This document shows, one piece after another, positions 35,023 to 46,284 of a DNA stretch of 64,000 bases. The notes under the pieces were generated by a model. The model made no database searches. It worked only from the letters and a program-made list of their open reading frames with translations, and had not been told where the DNA came from. The position numbers and the translations under genes were made by a program. The stretch is taken from NCBI GenBank assembly GCA_004352715.1, contig SCFE01000039.1, forward strand, positions 775,024-839,023. Direction: 5' to 3'. How positions within the stretch are numbered: the first letter of the stretch is position 1; the number at the start of each line of letters is the position of its first letter. The DNA comes from Hofstenia miamia. Taxonomy: Eukaryota; Xenacoelomorpha; Acoela.

Positions 35023-37170
35023 GTAAGTATGTTAATCCATTACTGTGTGATATTGTTCAAGTTCAAATAAAAATTAATTTAAATTGCATGATGTACTTTA
35101 ACATCAATTTGCTTAATAGGCTGTTGATATTACAAAAATTCTATTTTAAGTACATTTAACTAAGATAAATTTAGACTATATTTATGCTGCTTAGAATCCT
35201 AGTTTTTTGGTTTGATGCATAGAACTTGTTTACAATAGTTATAATATTTAGTTGTAATTTTCAAATAACTTGTGATCTCTAAGACTTTCAAATATTTGCT
35301 AGCTTTTCTGAGCAGAAGGATTGAAATACATGTATACAGATATGATGATGTTCTTATCTATATCCAAAATATATAAAACCATCTATGTGCAAATTTCATA
35401 TGTTTGCTGAATTCACAATAGATCTTTATTAAAGAATTTTTCTTTCAGCAGCTGCTATGTCATATTAACCTAATTATATGATCAATTTAGAGTGAAAGAT
35501 ACATGGAAGTTATTTTCCCTTGGAATTTTTTTATTCCTACTCAGGCATATATTTAAAGATGATTGGACCTAATTAGAGAAAAATTACATTTGTACTGATA
35601 TCCAAATTTACACCAACCTAAAACTCCTAAATGCAGATGAATAACATCTAAAAATATCAAGAACTTTTGCTAGCAAAACTGTTTGATGAATTAATTCCTT
35701 AATGATGGTTATTCTTATTGACTTCATTATTAAAAATTGTTTTTTCAAAGTATACATCTCCTAAGTTTCAAATCAATTGCATGTAATATTCAAGAGTTAT
35801 AATGGCTTAAAAGTTTATGAACCTAGTAAGCCCCCACTACTGGAAATCTCAAAAACAACAATACTGATTGGGAAAAGAGTGAATGTTGCCATTTTGAATA
35901 GATCACAATAATAAATTCATTTCTAATATTCTGTTCTTCACAATTTGATTATCATTATAATATTTAAGTAAATATAAACATTTACAACAGTTTCCTATTG
36001 TGGCAAGCAAGGATTTGATGTTTTTTCACACCTGCCTATAATGTTGATTTAAATTCTATAAATGTGAATGAGTCATATTTTGTTAGAACAATGAACCCAC
36101 CTCCTCCCAATAAATGGTCCTTGATTAAATTTAATCAATCTAATGAATATGCAATGGATTGTAAATATATAAATATTTTTAGTCATTTTTATAGCCAAAA
36201 TCAGATTTTAAATCAAAGGCTAAGGAATAATATTTTTATTGGAGGAGCTCAACTAACAATTATTGGGATAATAGAGGCGAGTTAGCAAAGCAAATGCATA
36301 ATGCTGCACTATAACTGTTAGCTTCAATTTACCATTTTAGCTAATATTCATAGATTTTTTTCATAGAATGTTTGTGTATTACATAACTATATCTATTTAA
36401 CATAATCAAGTTTAGGATTTTTTGCACAATATATATTTTTCATCTAGATTACCCACATTGGAACATTCAACATTACACATAGCTGCAACATAGACAAATA
36501 TCAAATATATTTCTTTTTACCAAAAAGTAAAAATTATATTAAATTGATTAATATCGAATATTCTTGATTGCATTAATTTCCTAATATAGCTTCATAATTG
36601 ATTAATTCACAAATTATTGATAACTGGATAATTCTAGAACAGTAGTAGTGACCATAATAGACTAAAATGTTTTTTGTATCAACATGTAGCATAAGAATCA
36701 GTTTAAGTAAATATCACGGAATACTTTAAAACAATATGGCTAAATTGATTTAGAGATGGTTTTTGCCTTCTTCTCACATGGGAACATTGGTAGAAATAAC
36801 CATTAACTAAAATAATAATCGCTACATGTATCAGTTAACGTGTGGGGTATTAATGATAATGTTATTCATCTATATTTATTACTGAATTGCAGAATATAGT
36901 AAGCACAATGTCTGAATAAGCTATAATCTGAGATCAATGGATCAAACAAAATATGATTTTCTTCTATCATTCCTACATATAAATTCCCTCAAAATATCGG
37001 CAATTTCATTTGATTGACAGAATTCCTTTTGTTTGTGCAAAATAATGAGAGAGTTAAGGAGTGCTAGCCTAATGTACTCAGACACCTGAAATTGAAAATA
37101 TCCGTTTAGCAGTTGGGGATGACAATAGACAAGTCAAGTATTCACCTTAGAGAACATGATAGGTGTGTCC

Positions 37171-37260
37171 TAGTGATGTGCAAGTAGAGCTTTTTCAATG
37201 CCGCACTCGCCTGACCATGAATACTTTGTTACGCATACCCGCCATACCCGAAAAAAAATT
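37171..37260. repeat. Possible hAT-like terminus in GPCR intron
   Basis: TAGTGATGTGCAAGT followed by CG-containing short repeats (CGCACTCGCC, ACCCGCCATACCCG) resembles the start of many non-autonomous hAT elements. A matching far end was not found; a small palindrome GCACACCCGTTCGTGTGC lies at about 37441-37460. Confidence 0.3.
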
Positions 37261-37599
37261 CTTTAATGTTGCTAATCAACTTAAAGCTTTTCAACAACAT
37301 TTTGAATACAATTCGCATTAATTATGTGTCAATTTTTTAGCATTTTATTAATAAAATTTATGATTTGAAAAAATAATAATAAAAATACTCATAAAACAGA
37401 ATAAGATATCTACCCGTACCAGTCTTTATGATATTAATTATGCACACCCGTTCGTGTGCTCCTACCAGTTTATAAATCTATTGGATGAAAGCGCATGTTT
37501 TTCTTTGTCTACAATAGGTTTGAGAACAGTTTGCTGGCAAAAGTGACAGAATGATCGATCTCTTGTTATACAATAGGACAGCCACCTATAGAACTCCAG

Positions 37600-38030
37600 C
37601 CAATTTATCTGGAAGGACTTCATCTGAGTTGGGTTGCAACCCTATTCGTGTGGCACCAGTTTTTCAGTGAATCTGAATGAGAATACCCATCATATGGGGT
37701 GGATGCCAGCACATCATTAGAGCAGCAAATGGCAGAACATGTAGATCCAGATATCAACTGCAAATCGTGAGCTGATGACGCAAATTTTTTGTTGTCCAAG
37801 TTACAATTCAGCCACAGATGACGACAACACAGTGGTTGACTATCCACTCTGTAATCTCAGAAATGGAGACAATGACGCAACCATTGACTCTCCAAACTGC
37901 AACGGCACACCATATTTTACATATTTCATAGTAATACAAAACTCTTTTTCACATCACTTCCCTTTCAGATACATGGTGTTGTTTATAATTTATGCACAAT
38001 TGGTAGAAATAGTTAGCATCTTATAAACCA
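37600..38030. other. Higher-complexity patch in intron, unidentified
   Basis: Base composition is more balanced than the surroundings and both strands carry open frames (37620-37847 minus, 37775-38026 plus). In a third frame the plus strand also reads PSYGVDASTSLEQQMAEH and DPDINCKS. It is probably a transposable-element remnant; I cannot choose the coding frame or family. Confidence 0.3.
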
Positions 38031-39733
38031 TATAGCTGCAGTTGTATAAGCATAAATCCAATATGAACGTCAACCATCCTCATAAATATAATATTAAAAA
38101 TATATTGATATACAACAGTGCACATCAAATTCATACTCCTGTAAAGCTACATGCACTAGTCACTAAAAACAAAATTACATGGACATAATCAAAAATAAAT
38201 GTTTACCTTTGTTTAGACAGCTTTTGTTATCCATAACATCATTGTTTGTAAATAGCTTGCTTGAAGCACTGCTCCTGTGTACTTTTAAGTAGTCAGCCAT
38301 TGTAAAACTTGATCTTAGGTTTGAAACGCCAAATTCTAGACTCTGCTAGAGCTATTGACACAAATTTCGTTTTGAAACAAATAGTGACGCACAAAGGGCA
38401 TTCTTATTAACATTGGGTTAGCACTAATATTTCTATAACTCTAATTCTAAGCTTTTCTCGTCTTTGGTATTGGAGTGAATTTGCTAGATAATAAAACTAT
38501 GTGGAGCTTCCAAAAGGGATACTAATTCCTCCTTCTAATGAGCAAATCAGTTCTGTAGGAAGTACATTTTAGTCTGAAATAGCACTTGTTAATGATTTTA
38601 CAGCTTGTTTTCTGATATACATAAATGAAAACGCCAATAGCACAGTATAAATATTAACAACAATATTATCATATTATCATGTGAGGCATGTTCGAAGAGA
38701 ACTAAATTTACAGTCTGAGTGCAATAATTTTTATGTCTGCATTTATTAATACCGAAATTAGTCAATATAAAGTCATTACATTAACTGTTATACAGAAACG
38801 TGGGGAATGATATTAATTGCGAACAAAATTCATTTATTGGAAGACATTCACATCTTCAAATACCTCAAATCAAACTTGCTACTCTCCTTTTTAATTATTA
38901 GGTATTGTGTTACAGATAGTGCAAAGCTTTTTCAGATTGAAGATATGAATTACAGAATAATAGAATGAAAATAAAACTACTACAATGCTAATTACTCTCT
39001 ATTAGACAAAAACGTGTAATTCATATCTTTGATGTTAAATTTTTTTCGCTAGCAGTACTGCGTTTATATACATATATGTATTATATATGTACTCAGTTTT
39101 AGTATCTTGAAGATATTCAGAGTGCCTGAAGCAATTTGCCACATAATTTGCAAAAAATATTAAATTCTCTAATTATATGCTTTTAAGCAAATACAAATTC
39201 CTTCATATGTAATATTTGCGGGTAGCAATTCCTTGGAAAATATAGGGTATATTCCGAATTTTAAAAAAGTGAAATTTAGAAAACCATTATAAAGTTGCAC
39301 TTTTAATTTATACACTTTATTGACAACGTGTATTTTTCTTAGAAAACATATATTAGAAAAAACTTAGTTTTAGGGGATTCCTTACGGAGTTTTAGCAGTG
39401 ATTTTAATTAGAAAGATTAGGTGGTGACACCTTTGGTTTATTTAAGAACAGGTGATAACGTTCAATTCACGTTTAATATTTTTGCCAAATATGATAATTT
39501 TTTAGTTCCAAAAAATGTATTTTCTAAAAAACTTTTATTATTTCAACTCCAAGTAGTGATAAAAAAATTAATCATTTATTTTTCGAGAAGACTTAGAATC
39601 ATATAATTCAATAAAAATTTCAAATATTACTTGATGAGCACAACTCAGTAATATAAATTTAATGTGCAGTAACAGAAAGTTAATTGTACTGATCAGAATC
39701 AAAGCAATATATTTGCTAAAAAATATAATTAAA

Positions 39734-40078
39734 CTACAAATATATAATAATAATAAATGTGTATGTGTCTATGTATATAGTGAGCTCAGTGTAAGAAATC
39801 GGTAAATGTTTAGCATAATTGTGTCTCCGATTGTGTTTTGTCGGTATAAAAGTGCACTTTTTAATGATTTTCAAAAATTTTTGTAAGTTGTGAACTTCAG
39901 AAGACGTTCCATATTGTTTAAATTGAATTAATCTAAGGTACCTGTTAATGTGTATAATTGCATTTGTGTTAATGCCTGTTATGTCATACCTGGAACTTGT
40001 TGTCAGGCATTGGTAAAATAGAATGATTTTATGTTTAGCTTTACACGGTTGTGTTTTTTTGAAAGGTCTTGCAAACAA
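39734..40078 (-). CDS. Hypothetical 114-codon frame in intron
   Basis: Starts near 40078 and ends at 39734, with basic composition (PFKKTQPCKAKHK; KHNRRHNYAKHL). No motif recognised. It lies on the same strand as, and just downstream of, the mariner-like relic at 40240-40630, but does not look like a transposase C-terminus. It may be chance. Confidence 0.2.
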   Translation of the reverse strand: MFARPFKKTQPCKAKHKIILFYQCLTTSSRYDITGINTNAIIHINRYLRLIQFKQYGTSSEVHNLQKFLKIIKKCTFIPTKHNRRHNYAKHLPISYTELTIYIDTYTFIIIIYL

Positions 40079-40239
40079 GGTGGTATCCTCATGTGATAAC
40101 CAGAACTTCGTTTCCAGTAAAAGATTAAATAAGTAGGATATAAATTGTTCAAATTAAATGTAACAAAATACACCATAACGACAGATACACATGGGAATTA
40201 TAATATTTCTACAGTAAGTCCCTCCAAGATAGCTTCACA

Positions 40240-40630
40240 ACGATGAGGTAAGTTTTCCCACTGCTCTCAAGATTTCATAAATTCTTATTAATTAAATCTC
40301 TGTCTTGATTTTTTCTCTCAAAGCTTCATTGACTGGGATTTAAACATTTTCTTTAAAAATGTCCCAAAAGTAATAGTTAACATGTAAAAATCTAGAGAGC
40401 CTGGAGTAAAAGGAGTCGAAATCCACGCCAAATAACACGATCTTCATGAAAATTATTTGAAAGCAATTATGAAAAGTGAGGTGGCAACACCATCATTTTG
40501 AAAAGTTGTTTTTGATATCATTTTATTTGCTCGAAGTTGGTGTATAATGTGTAGTTAAGCTGGGCTCCATTTGTTTTTTCTGCTAAACTGTGTCAGTTGG
40601 GCATATCATATCAAAATTCTCATGCAGCTA
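40240..40630 (-). pseudogene. Mariner/IS630-type transposase C-terminal relic
   Basis: The minus strand reads FQNDGVATSLF (Asp codon 40492-40494), corresponding to the FQQDGAPPH block of this superfamily. It then reads WISTPFTPGSLDFYMLTITFG, whose last Asp (40390-40392) matches the third catalytic residue in WPPRSPDLTPLDFFLWG. The C-terminal block EQWENLPHRCEAILEGL (about 40240-40290) matches the usual W-xx-R-xx-C-xxx-G ending. In-frame stops between the two Asp codons and others nearby make it dead. The 'PLD' type differs from the Tc1 elements in this window, so it is a third transposase lineage. No TIRs were seen. Confidence 0.72.
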
Positions 40631-40813
40631 TGGCGAAAAGCATCCACCCACAAACAGAGATCCAATAAATAAATATTGATGAAGTTTACTTTCCATTGTA
40701 ACGTTATTTTAGAGCAGAATGGTTCACATATTCAGCATTTACTGTAGAAATGTGATAATACCGATGTTTATTAGTCTTTATTTTGTATTTTGTTTCTCTT
40801 AAATTGTAAAAAA

Positions 40814-40858
40814 TTATATATATATATATATATATATGTAATTTATATATATATATAT
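40814..40858. repeat. (TA)n microsatellite
   Basis: Two TA runs separated by TGTAATT. Confidence 0.9.
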
Positions 40859-40937
40859 GAAATTTCAACTGGGCCCCACCTCAGATATATTGGATCCCTG
40901 GTGTCTCCCCTAATTCAATATTGCTGATACGCCACTG
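40859..40937. repeat. Possible DNA-transposon terminus
   Basis: The reverse complement starts ACAGTGGCGTATCAGC and continues to GGTGGGGCCC. CAGTGGCGTA is a recurring start of hAT-type elements. No second end was located, so this is an isolated end or chance. Confidence 0.3.
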
Positions 40938-41200
40938 TTTCGTCTGTATTCAGTAGCATGGTCATGCTTACGTCCAAATATAATGTTCTTAGTGACCAAT
41001 TGGAAGTATTTGCATTATTTCAGTGTGAAATTTATATAATAGAAATAATGTATGAGCCTAAAAACTCAAAGTAAAATATATTTTAGGAATTTGAGACCTT
41101 TTTGATCAATTGTAATTCTAATATTTCTTGGTACAATAATATTTGTTTGATATTTCTGTTATGTATATTTCAATAGATAGAGCAAACATATTTTGTTTAG

Positions 41201-41425
41201 GTTTTCATTGTCTACTTGGCATGTTGGACACCAAACATTTCTTTGTACTTGACCAGGAGTTGGAAGATTGAAATATTTTCCATTATTTATGATGATAGCA
41301 TTCAGAAAGTATCTATTTCTACAGTGTTTTTAAATAGTTGTTTGAACCCTCTCATTTACGCTCTGAGTATCCCTTCGTTCCGGAACGCTCTTTTGCCTTC
41401 ATTTACTAATTGCTACACTCAATAA
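41201..41425 (+). pseudogene. Class A GPCR, exon 2: rest of TM6, TM7 and helix 8
   Basis: Begins directly after the TTTGTTTAG acceptor and is open to TAA at 41423-41425. It reads VFIVYLACWTPNISLYLT (CWxP of TM6), then an extracellular loop, then VFLNSCLNPLIYALSIP (NPxxY of TM7) and SFRNALLPSFTNC (helix 8 with a palmitoylation-type Cys). This exon itself carries no lesion. The phase matches exon 1 exactly. Together the exons encode a receptor of about 295-300 residues, short-tailed for class A. Confidence 0.88.
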
Positions 41426-41866
41426 TGTCACTGAAGATTCCTTGAAAATGCGTTGAATTGAAAAAATTGTTTTTATGAGAGTTGAAAATACATCATATTT
41501 TAATCTTAAAATCGTTACTTTCAAAGAAAATATCAAATTTATGCATCATATTAATGAAATGAATTTAAGAACATTATATCACATTTTGAAATATAGTAGT
41601 TATTATTTATTTACCGAAAGCCAAAGTATAAATCTTAAAATTTTCTTAAGCAGTTAATTATTGTTTACCATGTTACACACGGAATCTTTCGTATTTTATA
41701 GTTTTGATTGGACATTTAAAATTGATGTGCTGAACATGTCAATGCAATACAAACACAATGTTTTTCTTGTTAAGATTTAGAATTGGATAAAATTACATCT
41801 AATTTTAATCACAATAATTTCAACTAACAAGAGTCATAATGTGTTTGAAGACCTACAGAATACAGC
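41426..41866. other. Spacer downstream of GPCR
   Basis: AT-rich; could include the receptor 3' UTR. No clear polyadenylation context chosen. Confidence 0.4.
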
Positions 41867-41964
41867 ATGGAGATGATGGCTCTGCTCTGTCCGGACACAG
41901 CAACACAGACAGTTGTGGACAGTAGCATTATCTTAAGGGAAAGATTAATTGAAAAATATTTGAG
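41867..41964 (+). CDS. Candidate first coding exon, unidentified
   Basis: ATG at 41867 opens MEMMALLCPDTATQTVV then DSSIILRERLIEKYLR up to a good donor (TTGAG followed by GTAAGA at 41965). The region is clearly less AT-rich than its surroundings (GC-rich core 41871-41930). An alternative frame from ATG 41838 reads MCLKTYRIQHGDDGSA and ends at a TAG. No downstream exon was identified. It may start a gene extending rightward, or be chance. Confidence 0.3.
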
Positions 41965-43167
41965 GTAAGAGCTCGGTTTACACAAAAATAAACAATTAAT
42001 TTAAGATAAAACTGAATTAAGAATTATTTTATAGAAGATTGCATAAATACTGAAATTGTTGTATGAAGTGTATTGAGTTGTTTGAATACAACAGCCATGG
42101 ATCTCCTAACTTAGTTAGGAGATCATGACAACAGCAGAAACGTAGTCAGTAGCCAGGGCAAAGCTATTTCTAGACGGAGCAAAATTATAAAATCTCATAA
42201 AAAAATATTTAGCAATAAGCAAGAGTAATATTAATATATACACTAAGGGAATAATTTACGATGTTTCGACTTTCATACTTTTACAAAATTGTCAAATTTT
42301 ATTATGTCACCTATGCCAAGATTATTCCCGAATAGGAATTAACTCCAATACGTAGTTAAGAAGAAAAATCCATTCACACCTGATGTTCGGAAAGTCTAGC
42401 ACTTGGAAAATCTGGTATAAATTGAACTATATTTGAGCTCTTACGTAAAAATTTGATATAGCAATTTTGCTGCATTTACCAGAAAATTGAATATATATTT
42501 AGCTTAAAAACTGTTCTGCGTCAAGGTCAAAGTAGATACTATAGCTAGTTAAGAATATGCTATTATTAGATTTATCAGCACATATTGTGCATTAAAATCA
42601 GAATAATGCAAATGTAATCTCAAAATATTTCATTAATAAGTAATGGGTTAACTGAATTAATAGAATTGTGTTTTAAGTAGTCGGATAAATTTTACGATTC
42701 TGGCTATTAATTATTTGTGGACACAGACTTATGAAGTTCTTGCAGCCTATTTAATGATACAATTAATCTGTTTGAAAGTGTAAACTTTTAATTTTGCATA
42801 TTTGATAACGATTTTTTATAATCGATTTTGAAATAATAGAATCGTGTTTTTCTAAATTACCTTTACATGTCTTGGAGGCTTTTGAGCTTCGAAAGTTTTG
42901 ATAGAACTTCACGCAATGAACTATTTCTAAGAATCTTGAATTATTGTTGGATAACCTATTTCCATTACAGAGAGAATGACTGTATCCACATTTTGATATA
43001 AATAACATTCTGTTCAGTGCTAATCTGTTAGATTTTTATCGTCATCTTTATAAAAACATACTTGACAGCAAACTCCATGAATTTGCTTTTGGATAATATA
43101 ATTATTGTTGTGTTCTTATTGAAAGTTACTACTAATAACAAAAAGATTTTTTGTTTTAATCATGTTC

Positions 43168-43171
<4 letters not shown>
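41965..43171. other. AT-rich spacer
   Basis: No supported feature; the 42763-43008 (-) frame lacks motifs. Confidence 0.4.

Positions 43172-43209
<38 letters not shown>
43172..43209. repeat. (TA)n microsatellite
   Basis: About 19 TA units. Confidence 0.9.
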
Positions 43210-43212
<3 letters not shown>

Positions 43213-43722
43213 GTGTACCTCATAGTTGGTTCTTAACTTTTAAGGAAAATTGATACTTGCGAACACATCACCATTCCTTGTTTTTAATATAGCTAATAGC
43301 AGTTTTATGGGTTAGAATATAATAAAAAATCGTCTTTCTGCTATATAGTAATTAGTTAACTTCTTTCCAAGTATAACCTTAAACATTTCCTGAGAATAAA
43401 AAAATATGTATTTTAGTAAAAATATTTATAATCAAATATGGGTATTCATTGGAAACTACAAAGCTTTCATTCGCAGTTTCTGTTCTTAAGTGCGTTATAT
43501 TTTATTTAAGAACTATGCCTCTTTGATTTAAAAACAATTGCTATGATTAAAAATACTGAATTTACAACTGAAAATAACATTAAAAATTATATTAGAAGAA
43601 TTTTAATGCAAGGATTTTTATTGTGAAAACATACAATCAGGATTTTGGTGGCGCAGTTAGCATAACAAAACTCGAAAATAGCAGAATATTTTTTAACTAG
43701 CCTAGCTGTTGTAATATGGGAA

Positions 43723-43726
<4 letters not shown>
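43210..43726. other. AT-rich spacer
   Basis: Nothing recognised. Confidence 0.4.
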
Positions 43727-43756
<30 letters not shown>

Positions 43757-43903
43757 NNNNNNNNNNNNNNNNNNNNNNNNNNNNNNNNNNNNNNNNNNNN
43801 NNNNNNNNNNNNNNNNNNNNNNNNNNNNNNNNNNNNNNNNNNNNNNNNNNNNNNNNNNNNNNNNNNNNNNNNNNNNNNNNNNNNNNNNNNNNNNNNNNNN
43901 NNN

Positions 43904-43934
<31 letters not shown>
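43727..43934. repeat. (TA)n microsatellite with assembly gap
   Basis: TA repeat flanks N at 43757-43903. Confidence 0.9.
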
Positions 43935-43938
<4 letters not shown>

Positions 43939-44184
43939 TTGCACTATTGAATGTTACTAAAATAGAGTGACTGCCCTTTATATTAACCCTTAAATTAACC
44001 TTGAAGTTAAATTTATTTTAAATGCAAAAGATTACTTTAAATTTCATTTATTAAATATTGAAAATCTGTCAGTTTTGTATTAAATATTTTGTGTCAATTT
44101 CAAAAATTGTAGTTTTTGTGGTTTTTCACTTTGATTTGCAGTAACTAGCAATGGTATATTACCTTATTTTAGTTAGTTACGAAA

Positions 44185-44255
<71 letters not shown>

Positions 44256-44261
44256 TATATA
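44185..44261. repeat. (TA)n microsatellite abutting transposon end
   Basis: An imperfect TA array ends exactly at CAGGACTTTCAAAAAG, the presumed terminus of the mariner-like relic. Confidence 0.9.
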
Positions 44262-44774
44262 CAGGACTTTCAAAAAGTTATCATCTACATGTATTTTTAT
44301 ATATTTATAACATCAAAAATATTTTTCTATTAATACTGAAACATATACACAATGAACAGTTTACATTAAACTTGGTATTAGCTTCAGCACCATTTCATAT
44401 TGTTAGTTTTCACATTCTCATTAAGAATTTCCTGGCAAGAATCTATAAAATCAAGTCAGAGAGTTTATGATATGTAATTAAAGCTCATAGGGTTTGTATT
44501 TCACCATTTTGTTGAGGATGGTAAATGTATAGCCAAGCGATATATCAAGCATATCACAAATTGTGGAAAATTTATTTTCTAAAATTATAAGAACTTGTGC
44601 ATTTTCCGAATTTACTGACGAATTTGCTCTCCCTGGTCGTACCTTGGTCTTCAACAGAACATGTCTCCAAAAACCTCTTGTACAAAAGCCGAATTGTTTT
44701 ATCTGTAGGTTTATGTTGAAATCCTTCTTTTGCAAGCCGTTTTTTACTGCTGTAACAAACTCATAATTGATCAT
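44262..44774 (-). pseudogene. Mariner/IS630-type transposase N-terminal relic
   Basis: The minus-strand frame starting at 44774 gives the N-terminal DNA-binding part: KVRPGRANSSVNSENAQVL (GRP hinge plus the 'EN' start of the second helix-turn-helix), CDMLDISLGYTFTILNKM (recognition helix), and KYKPYEL (the xPYKLQ block). After stops the frame reads DSCQEILNENVKTNN, matching the RxxFCxxxLN segment before the catalytic domain. The DDE domain is absent; the sequence then runs into CAGGACTTTCAAAAAG next to a TA array, probably the element end. It may be a deletion derivative. The superfamily type resembles the C-terminal relic at 40240-40630, but a common origin is unproven. Confidence 0.7.
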
Positions 44775-44879
44775 AGGAATAACTATTCTAACACATTCTT
44801 GTATTGTGTAGATTTGAAATAGTGCTGCGCCAAAAACAAGATGGAATAATTAAAATGATGCTGTAAAGCAAAATTTACT

Positions 44880-45730
44880 GCTGGTAGCAATTGATGAAAT
44901 TTTAAAACTACAAATGCTTCCACGCCACTTTTCTGGCAAAGCTGACGGCACTTCTCCTAGGTTCAAGGAATTGTTCTTTTTCTATGAACAAAATTTAACA
45001 GTTCAATGTACTGAACAAAAACATGCAATTGCCCAGTTTTCAAGCATTTTAACTGGCAAAGCCTACAATTACTATTTAACATAATGCATGTCTATCAAAT
45101 CAAATAATGAATTGTTGATACAAAATTTCTACGACCATTTCCATGCCCCAAAAGCATGTAATCAATACAACATTTTACTCAACAACACAGTCTACCAGAA
45201 ACGAAGACATTGAGGAGCATATCTTACAAGTTGAATGCCTCTATAGACTTAGTCATACATCTAATGAATACTTATTGCATGATTTATTCACACACTTTAC
45301 TTATGGCATGTCACTGCCAATCTGTAGCTGATTTGAGTGGAAATGCAGTCTGGAAGATAAACAATCAACGTTTATTAGGAAAGCCATTGCAGCAAACCTT
45401 CAAATCAATAACTACACTAAAATTGCTAACCAAATACAATTAAACAATAACAACAAAATGTTTATTCCAAAAAGCAATAAGCGAACAACAAGAAATTCCT
45501 TACCATCTGTTATTAACACCAACACCAAGTCTGAATCACCATTCAGTAATAAAACTCTGAAATCCATCAACCTGAATAATATCTGTTGTAAAAAATGTGG
45601 GAAAAAAAGACACAACAGCCCTAATTGTACTAAAACCATTCACCTGATTGCAGACGAAGTTTGCTACTACACAGATGATAGCTACATATATGAATCCAAC
45701 TCAGATTTCAAGGAGGATTTAAATTACTAA
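44880..45730 (+). pseudogene. Gypsy-like gag with CCHC zinc knuckle
   Basis: Capsid-type gag region. The first frame (to the stop at 45082) reads LPRHFSGKADGTSPRFKEL then AIAQFSSILTGKAYNYYL, fitting the F-G ... L-G-A-WY pattern of retrotransposon gag. After a frameshift it reads TRNEDIEEHILQVECLYRL. The last open frame (45458-45730) contains CKKCGKKRHNSPNC, a C-x2-C-x4-H-x4-C nucleocapsid zinc knuckle that would bind element RNA. It is interrupted by at least two frameshifts. Confidence 0.75.
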
Positions 45731-45732
45731 GA

Positions 45733-46284
45733 GTGCCAACTCACAGCTATGCAGAAACAGTCCTTGTGACAATAAATTTGAATAAGAATACAATACCACT
45801 AACAATAAATAGGATCATCATCCAAACAACAGTAGAGACTGGTGCCTCAGTATCTATCATTGTGGACACCCTTACTATAAGTCACATTAAACTGCACAAG
45901 CATTCCTTAATTAATGCATCAGGAAATTACCTTGACACTAAGGAAGTCAATAATAATTTTGAATTCACTATTGTGAATAATAAATTTAGTCACTGTACAT
46001 TAATTATTGAAACCACTAACCATGTTCTACAATCTACAACTATCATTACTGTTTTAAATGCTAAATCAAAACCTGTCCTCTCATTGGAAATGGCAGATCT
46101 CAACAATGAGACTAACACCATTACAACAATTAACAATGAGACTCATCCACCTCTATTTTTAGCTGAAATTCAACAATTAAATTCCATCTTAACTAAACAC
46201 ACATCAGTATTTAAATTCAATATAATTAGTGTGGGAGAAGCTATTGGTGAGGAACATACAATTGAAACCAAAATCTTCATATGA
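45733..46284 (+). pseudogene. Gypsy-like aspartic protease and RT N-terminus
   Basis: The 183-codon frame (45733-46284) begins with the retropepsin fold: TTVETGASVSIIVDTL contains the active-site motif DTGAS with Asp changed to Glu (ETGAS), so catalysis is probably lost. The flap and C-terminal strands continue to LSLEMADLNN. The end, VFKFNIISVGEAIGEEH then TIETKIF, matches the start of gypsy RT (H-I-T-...-P), but the polymerase itself is deleted. The zinc knuckle ends three bases upstream of this frame, as expected for gag-pol. Confidence 0.72.

Larger units (their letters stand above)
35023..41200 (+). other. GPCR intron (6178 bp, phase 0)
   Basis: Donor GTAAGT at 35023 and acceptor TATTTTGTTTAG ending at 41200. 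Joining the flanks reads RTMLV-VFIVYLACWTPN, a seamless TM6 with the CWxP motif, so the splice is well supported. Apart from the elements listed separately inside it, the intron is AT-rich and unremarkable. Confidence 0.8.

Noticed and set aside
41838-41924. Frame MCLKTYRIQHGDDGSA as an extra C-terminal tail of the GPCR
   Set aside because: Exon 2 ends at a natural stop after helix 8 and no acceptor precedes this frame; kept only as an alternative reading of the candidate exon.
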